DNA of 8,020 nucleotides, from contig JAIROD010000025.1 of assembly GCA_031257725.1 (NCBI GenBank), positions 1 through 8,020 of the forward strand, in the 5' to 3' direction. This DNA is from Planctomycetaceae bacterium (GTDB lineage: Bacteria > Planctomycetota > Planctomycetia > Pirellulales > Thermoguttaceae). The position numbers were made by a program, and so were the translations under genes. Shown here piece after piece: positions 5,172-8,020 of this stretch; the stretch's first letter is position 1, and every line of letters begins with the position of its first letter. The notes beneath the pieces were generated by a model. The model saw nothing but the letters and a program-made list of their open reading frames with translations. It was not told the origin of the DNA and did not search any database.

Positions 5172-6770
5172 ATGTATAAATTATTACTCTGTTGGCGTTA
5201 TCTTTTAACGCGATATATTGCGTTGGCGTCGATTATCAGTGTTACGCTTGGCGTGGCGACGATGATTGTAGTCAACGCGGTGATGCTTGGTTTTACGAAC
5301 GAGATGCAGGATCGGATTCACGGGATTCTTAGCGATGTAACGGTGGAATCTATTGACGCTAATCGCGGATTTCCAGACGCGGCATGGCATATTGACCGGA
5401 TTCGGGATGTTGCCGGCGATTTGATTGAAGAGATGACGCCGATGATTGTTGTTCCCGGCATGTTGACTTTTCGGCTTGGAATTGAAGGCGAACCGATTAC
5501 CGTTCCGATAGAGTTGATGGGAATCGACGCTGTTACGCAAAGCCGTGTCAGTGAAATCACCAAGTATCTCCAACATCCTGAGAATCGACGCGAATTGAGT
5601 TTCAAACTTCGTGAAAAAGGTTACGATATTCAAGGAGCCGGAAACAACGGACGCGGCGCACATCGTCATCGTATGCGTTACGCCGGTTGGAATTACCGGC
5701 GTAACCATTTTGCCGAAAGAGAAAAATTTCGTATCAAATACGAAGAAGAACGGATACGGCTTGAAAAACAACAAAACGCGGCGAGAAACTCTGAAACGAA
5801 AAACTCTTCGCCGGAATCGGAATTGCCTCTCGATCCGTTTGTGACAACGCCAAGTGTGTCAGCAAACAAGTTCGATCCGGCAAGGGAACAACATACGGGA
5901 GTGATTCTTGGAATTGGTATTTCGCTTTACAATCGGGTGGATCAGCTTGATCCCGAAACCGGTCAGAAAATGGTGATTGACAGTCTGGCATTGGTTCCCG
6001 GCGACGATGTCATGATTACATTTCCAACTGCCGGAGTTCCGCTTAAACTTCAGAGCGATAGTTTTACGGTTGTCGATCTTTATGAAAGTAAGATGATGGA
6101 ATACGATAAGAGTCTTGTTTTTGTACCAATAGAGAAATTGCAACAACTTCGCGGAATGTTCGATTCGGCAACCGGCAAACCGACTGTTACACAAATTTTG
6201 ATCAAAGCCAAACCGGACGCTGATATTGATGTGATTCGCGACAAAATCCGTGCCGCTTTTCCGCAGGAACTTTTTAGAGTGAGTACATGGCGCGACAAGC
6301 AAGAAACATTACTCGCCGCCGTGTTCAATGAATTGGCTATGCTTAATGTTTTACTTTTTCTGATATTTGCGGTTGCCGGTTTTGGTATTTTGGCGATCTT
6401 TTATATGATTGTTATTGAAAAACAAAAAGATATTGGAATTTTGAAATCACTGGGTGCGAGTAGCGGTGGAATTATGCAGATATTTTTGTGTTACAGTTTG
6501 CTGCTCGGAGCGGTGGGTTCGGGGTTCGGGTTAATTACCGGATTATTATTTGTTAAATATATTAAAGAGATTGCGGGAGTGTTGTCCTATATTCTTCGGA
6601 GTGATGTATTCAGTCCGGAAATTTATTCCTTTTACGAAATTCCAACAATTGTACAACCGACAACCGTATTTTGGATTATTTACGGCGCAATATTTATTGC
6701 GGTTGCTTCCGGCGTTCTTCCGGCAATTCGTGCCGCAAGACTGCATCCGGTAGAATCGTTGAGAAGTTAA
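5172..6770 (+). CDS. LolC/LolE-type ABC transporter permease (FtsX/MacB family)
   Basis: This 532-residue protein has the classic layout: one N-terminal membrane helix (about 13-38), a large extracytoplasmic domain (about 40-385) and three C-terminal helices (about 388-416, 434-463, 497-520). The signature EKQKDIGILKSLGAS (416-430) between the second and third helices is the FtsX-domain coupling region, and the C-terminus PAIRAARLHPVESLRS is family-typical. LolC/E permeases, with the LolD ATPase, extract lipoproteins from the inner membrane; that role here is inferred by homology. Usual members are near 400 residues. The excess is a charged insertion at about 150-240, rich in Arg/Glu then Ser/Pro (RIKYEEERIRLEKQQ). 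AAGGAA at 5157-5162 lies 9 bases before the ATG. No ATPase gene is in the window: the next gene on the same strand is an Rpn nuclease 162 bases later. Confidence 0.9.
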   Translation: MYKLLLCWRYLLTRYIALASIISVTLGVATMIVVNAVMLGFTNEMQDRIHGILSDVTVESIDANRGFPDAAWHIDRIRDVAGDLIEEMTPMIVVPGMLTFRLGIEGEPITVPIELMGIDAVTQSRVSEITKYLQHPENRRELSFKLREKGYDIQGAGNNGRGAHRHRMRYAGWNYRRNHFAEREKFRIKYEEERIRLEKQQNAARNSETKNSSPESELPLDPFVTTPSVSANKFDPAREQHTGVILGIGISLYNRVDQLDPETGQKMVIDSLALVPGDDVMITFPTAGVPLKLQSDSFTVVDLYESKMMEYDKSLVFVPIEKLQQLRGMFDSATGKPTVTQILIKAKPDADIDVIRDKIRAAFPQELFRVSTWRDKQETLLAAVFNELAMLNVLLFLIFAVAGFGILAIFYMIVIEKQKDIGILKSLGASSGGIMQIFLCYSLLLGAVGSGFGLITGLLFVKYIKEIAGVLSYILRSDVFSPEIYSFYEIPTIVQPTTVFWIIYGAIFIAVASGVLPAIRAARLHPVESLRS

Positions 6771-6908
6771 TTTTTCGGCTTTATTCGACTTCAATTGATT
6801 TTGTCCTATAAGTTTTTCACGTAACTGCCTCTTTCAATAACTCAATACAACACATTTACTCATTGCCGCGTATTCGCCTGAAATTGACGATGAGCCAGCG
6901 TTGATCCA

Positions 6909-6937
6909 TTGACCGAACAAATAGAAATCATTATGAT
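6909..6937 (+). promoter_or_regulatory. Strong promoter-like sequence overlapping the first ATG of the Rpn gene
   Basis: TTGACC (6909-6914), a 17-base spacer, then TATGAT (6932-6937) is one of the best sigma70-type matches in the window. Its -10 covers the ATG at 6933, so a transcript from it would start near 6944 and exclude that ATG. This matters for choosing the Rpn start codon. Confidence 0.4.
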
Positions 6938-8020
6938 AAAACCACAATATTCAGAAATTACTCCGTCTGATGATTCGCCTGATAATTCGGAAAACTTGCC
7001 GGAACCAGTAGAGATTCGGGAAGTGCCGGAAGATCGTTTTTGCCGTAACATGGCTGAAGACAAAATAATTGCCGGCGATATTTTACGTTATTACGTGGAT
7101 TCCAGAATTGCGAAAAATATTGACGTCAGCAATCTCGAACCGGCAAGAACCAATTTTTTCGGAATGTCAAAAAGTGAAGACCCGTTTCGGGAAATACGCA
7201 TTGATATTCCTTACACGAGTCGATTGTTGGTGGACGATCAGTTGGGTTATGAAGTTTTGTTCGTGATCGAACATAAATCCGATGCCAACGATTTTGTTTT
7301 TCTTCAGGTATATCCTTACATGGATTTATCGAATTTCGACAAATGGAAACATGCCGGACGTCCAACATCACGCAAAACATTTCGTCCATATATTACGTTG
7401 GCGGTTTTAATTTATTGCGGCGAGGATAAACCGGACGATGTTCAATATTATCAGGATATGTTTCCGGATTTGCCGAACGAGTTGCGGGAATTTGTGCCGC
7501 AATCAAAACTTATCCGCGCAAACTTAAACAATCATCCTTATGATCGTTTGCCGGGGCATCCGGAAACTCGTGCGGTTGTAGAAACAATAAAACGTATTCA
7601 CGATGGTACTGCCGTTGAACATTTCGGTGATATTATCGCTAATTTTAGGGATATAACTTGGGATGACCGTATTAAGAAAATTGTTCATTCGATTTGTTTT
7701 TATACAGCGTCGCGTGAACCGATTGATCCCAAGCACATTCAGAAAAGTATTCAACAAACAATTCCCGGAAAGGAAGGTGAACACATGGCCGGCACAATGG
7801 TCAAAACTCTGTATGACGAAATCTATGAAAAAGGTGCTTATAATGGAGAGTTGAAAGGAATCGAAAAAGGAATCGAAAAAGGAATCGAGAAAGGAATCGA
7901 GAAAGGAATCGAAAAAGGAAAGGCTGATATGCTGCTGAGACAGTTGAAAAAATGTTTCGGTGAAATAGAAGTTAGTATTAAAGAAAAGATTTATGCCAAG
8001 CAAGACCCGATTGTGTTAGA
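6933..8020 (+). CDS. Rpn/YhgA-like PD-(D/E)XK nuclease (C-terminus beyond the right edge)
   Basis: The frame is open from ATG 6933 to the edge, 362 codons. The nuclease core is clear: Asp91 in RIDIPYTSRLL, then Glu113-His-Lys115 in FVIEHKS, then Gln125 in LQVYPYM. This is the D...ExK...Q order of the Rpn (recombination-promoting nuclease, formerly transposase_31/YhgA-like) family. Helical sequence follows to about 300, then five GIEK units (309-328), then a segment resembling the usual family tail (LLRQLKKCFGEIE). Rpn proteins are DNA endonucleases that stimulate RecA-independent recombination in E. coli and are often multicopy in genomes. The start is uncertain: ATG 6933 has no ribosome site and overlaps a promoter-like sequence. 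ATG 7050 (Met40, MAEDKIIAGD) would start close to the conserved region, also without a good ribosome site. An in-frame stop at 6891 limits any upstream extension. Confidence 0.88.
   Translation, partial: MIKPQYSEITPSDDSPDNSENLPEPVEIREVPEDRFCRNMAEDKIIAGDILRYYVDSRIAKNIDVSNLEPARTNFFGMSKSEDPFREIRIDIPYTSRLLVDDQLGYEVLFVIEHKSDANDFVFLQVYPYMDLSNFDKWKHAGRPTSRKTFRPYITLAVLIYCGEDKPDDVQYYQDMFPDLPNELREFVPQSKLIRANLNNHPYDRLPGHPETRAVVETIKRIHDGTAVEHFGDIIANFRDITWDDRIKKIVHSICFYTASREPIDPKHIQKSIQQTIPGKEGEHMAGTMVKTLYDEIYEKGAYNGELKGIEKGIEKGIEKGIEKGIEKGKADMLLRQLKKCFGEIEVSIKEKIYAKQDPIVL
7857..7916 (+). repeat. Five tandem 12-bp repeats encoding GIEK in the Rpn gene
   Basis: The units are GGAATCGAAAAA (three copies) and GGAATCGAGAAA (two copies), with no gaps. 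The unit is a multiple of three, so gain or loss of copies keeps the frame and only changes linker length. Such Gly-Ile-Glu-Lys or similar repeats are common near the C-terminus of Rpn/YhgA-like proteins. Confidence 0.9.

Noticed and set aside
5205..5774. Minus-strand frame (189 codons) opposite the permease
   Set aside because: The plus strand encodes a full-length, family-typical permease here; the antisense product is basic, His-rich and without recognisable features.
7857..7916. CRISPR-like array
   Set aside because: The units are 12 bp, contiguous, without spacers and inside a coding frame.
7524..8003. Minus-strand frame with repeated DSFFDSF opposite the Rpn gene
   Set aside because: The repeats are simply the complement of the 12-bp GIEK repeats; the plus-strand frame has the nuclease motif.

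Overview
The window is AT-rich bacterial DNA (roughly 40% GC by eye). It has five protein genes, two of them cut by the window edges, separated by unusually long, repeat-loaded intergenic stretches. The best guess for the source is a planctomycete-like bacterium, perhaps host- or gut-associated. This rests on a MauE/DoxX-like membrane protein with a CGC motif, a secreted von Willebrand A protein, an oversized LolC/E-type permease, and a family-typical Rpn/YhgA nuclease. This assignment is inference from gene style; no rRNA or other phylogenetic marker is present.

Layout: (1) 1-515, minus strand: the N-terminal 171 codons of a MauE/DoxX-like membrane protein that runs off the left edge. (2) 516-1166: no gene. 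It holds a candidate promoter and two back-to-back palindromic elements: a nested palindrome with a GC-rich core (about 720-902) and a 195-bp MITE-like element with perfect 26-bp terminal inverted repeats (911-1105). (3) 1167-2486, minus strand: a secreted VWA-domain protein with a complete MIDAS. (4) 2487-3363: a divergent intergenic region with a second, 285-bp copy of the same MITE family (2788-3072). A pair of inverted REP-like hairpins sits inside this copy, followed by candidate promoters and a terminator-like leader hairpin. (5) 3364-4989, plus strand: an exported low-complexity protein with a helical segment and a recurring acidic motif. (6) 5172-6770, plus strand: a LolC/LolE-type ABC permease with a large periplasmic insertion. 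(7) 6933 to the right edge, plus strand: an Rpn-family PD-(D/E)XK nuclease with a 12-bp tandem repeat encoding GIEK.

How the genes relate: three products (VWA protein, low-complexity protein, permease) act at the cell envelope. The permease would need an ATPase partner that is not in the window. I see no evidence that the five genes form one pathway. The most distinctive content is the repeat architecture: two copies of one inverted-repeat family, one hosting a REP-like pair whose two arms keep their hairpins through a compensating base-pair change, plus a separate nested palindrome abutting the other copy. The short repeated motif in the exported protein is the second point of interest. I found no CRISPR array, tRNA, rRNA or obvious defence operon.
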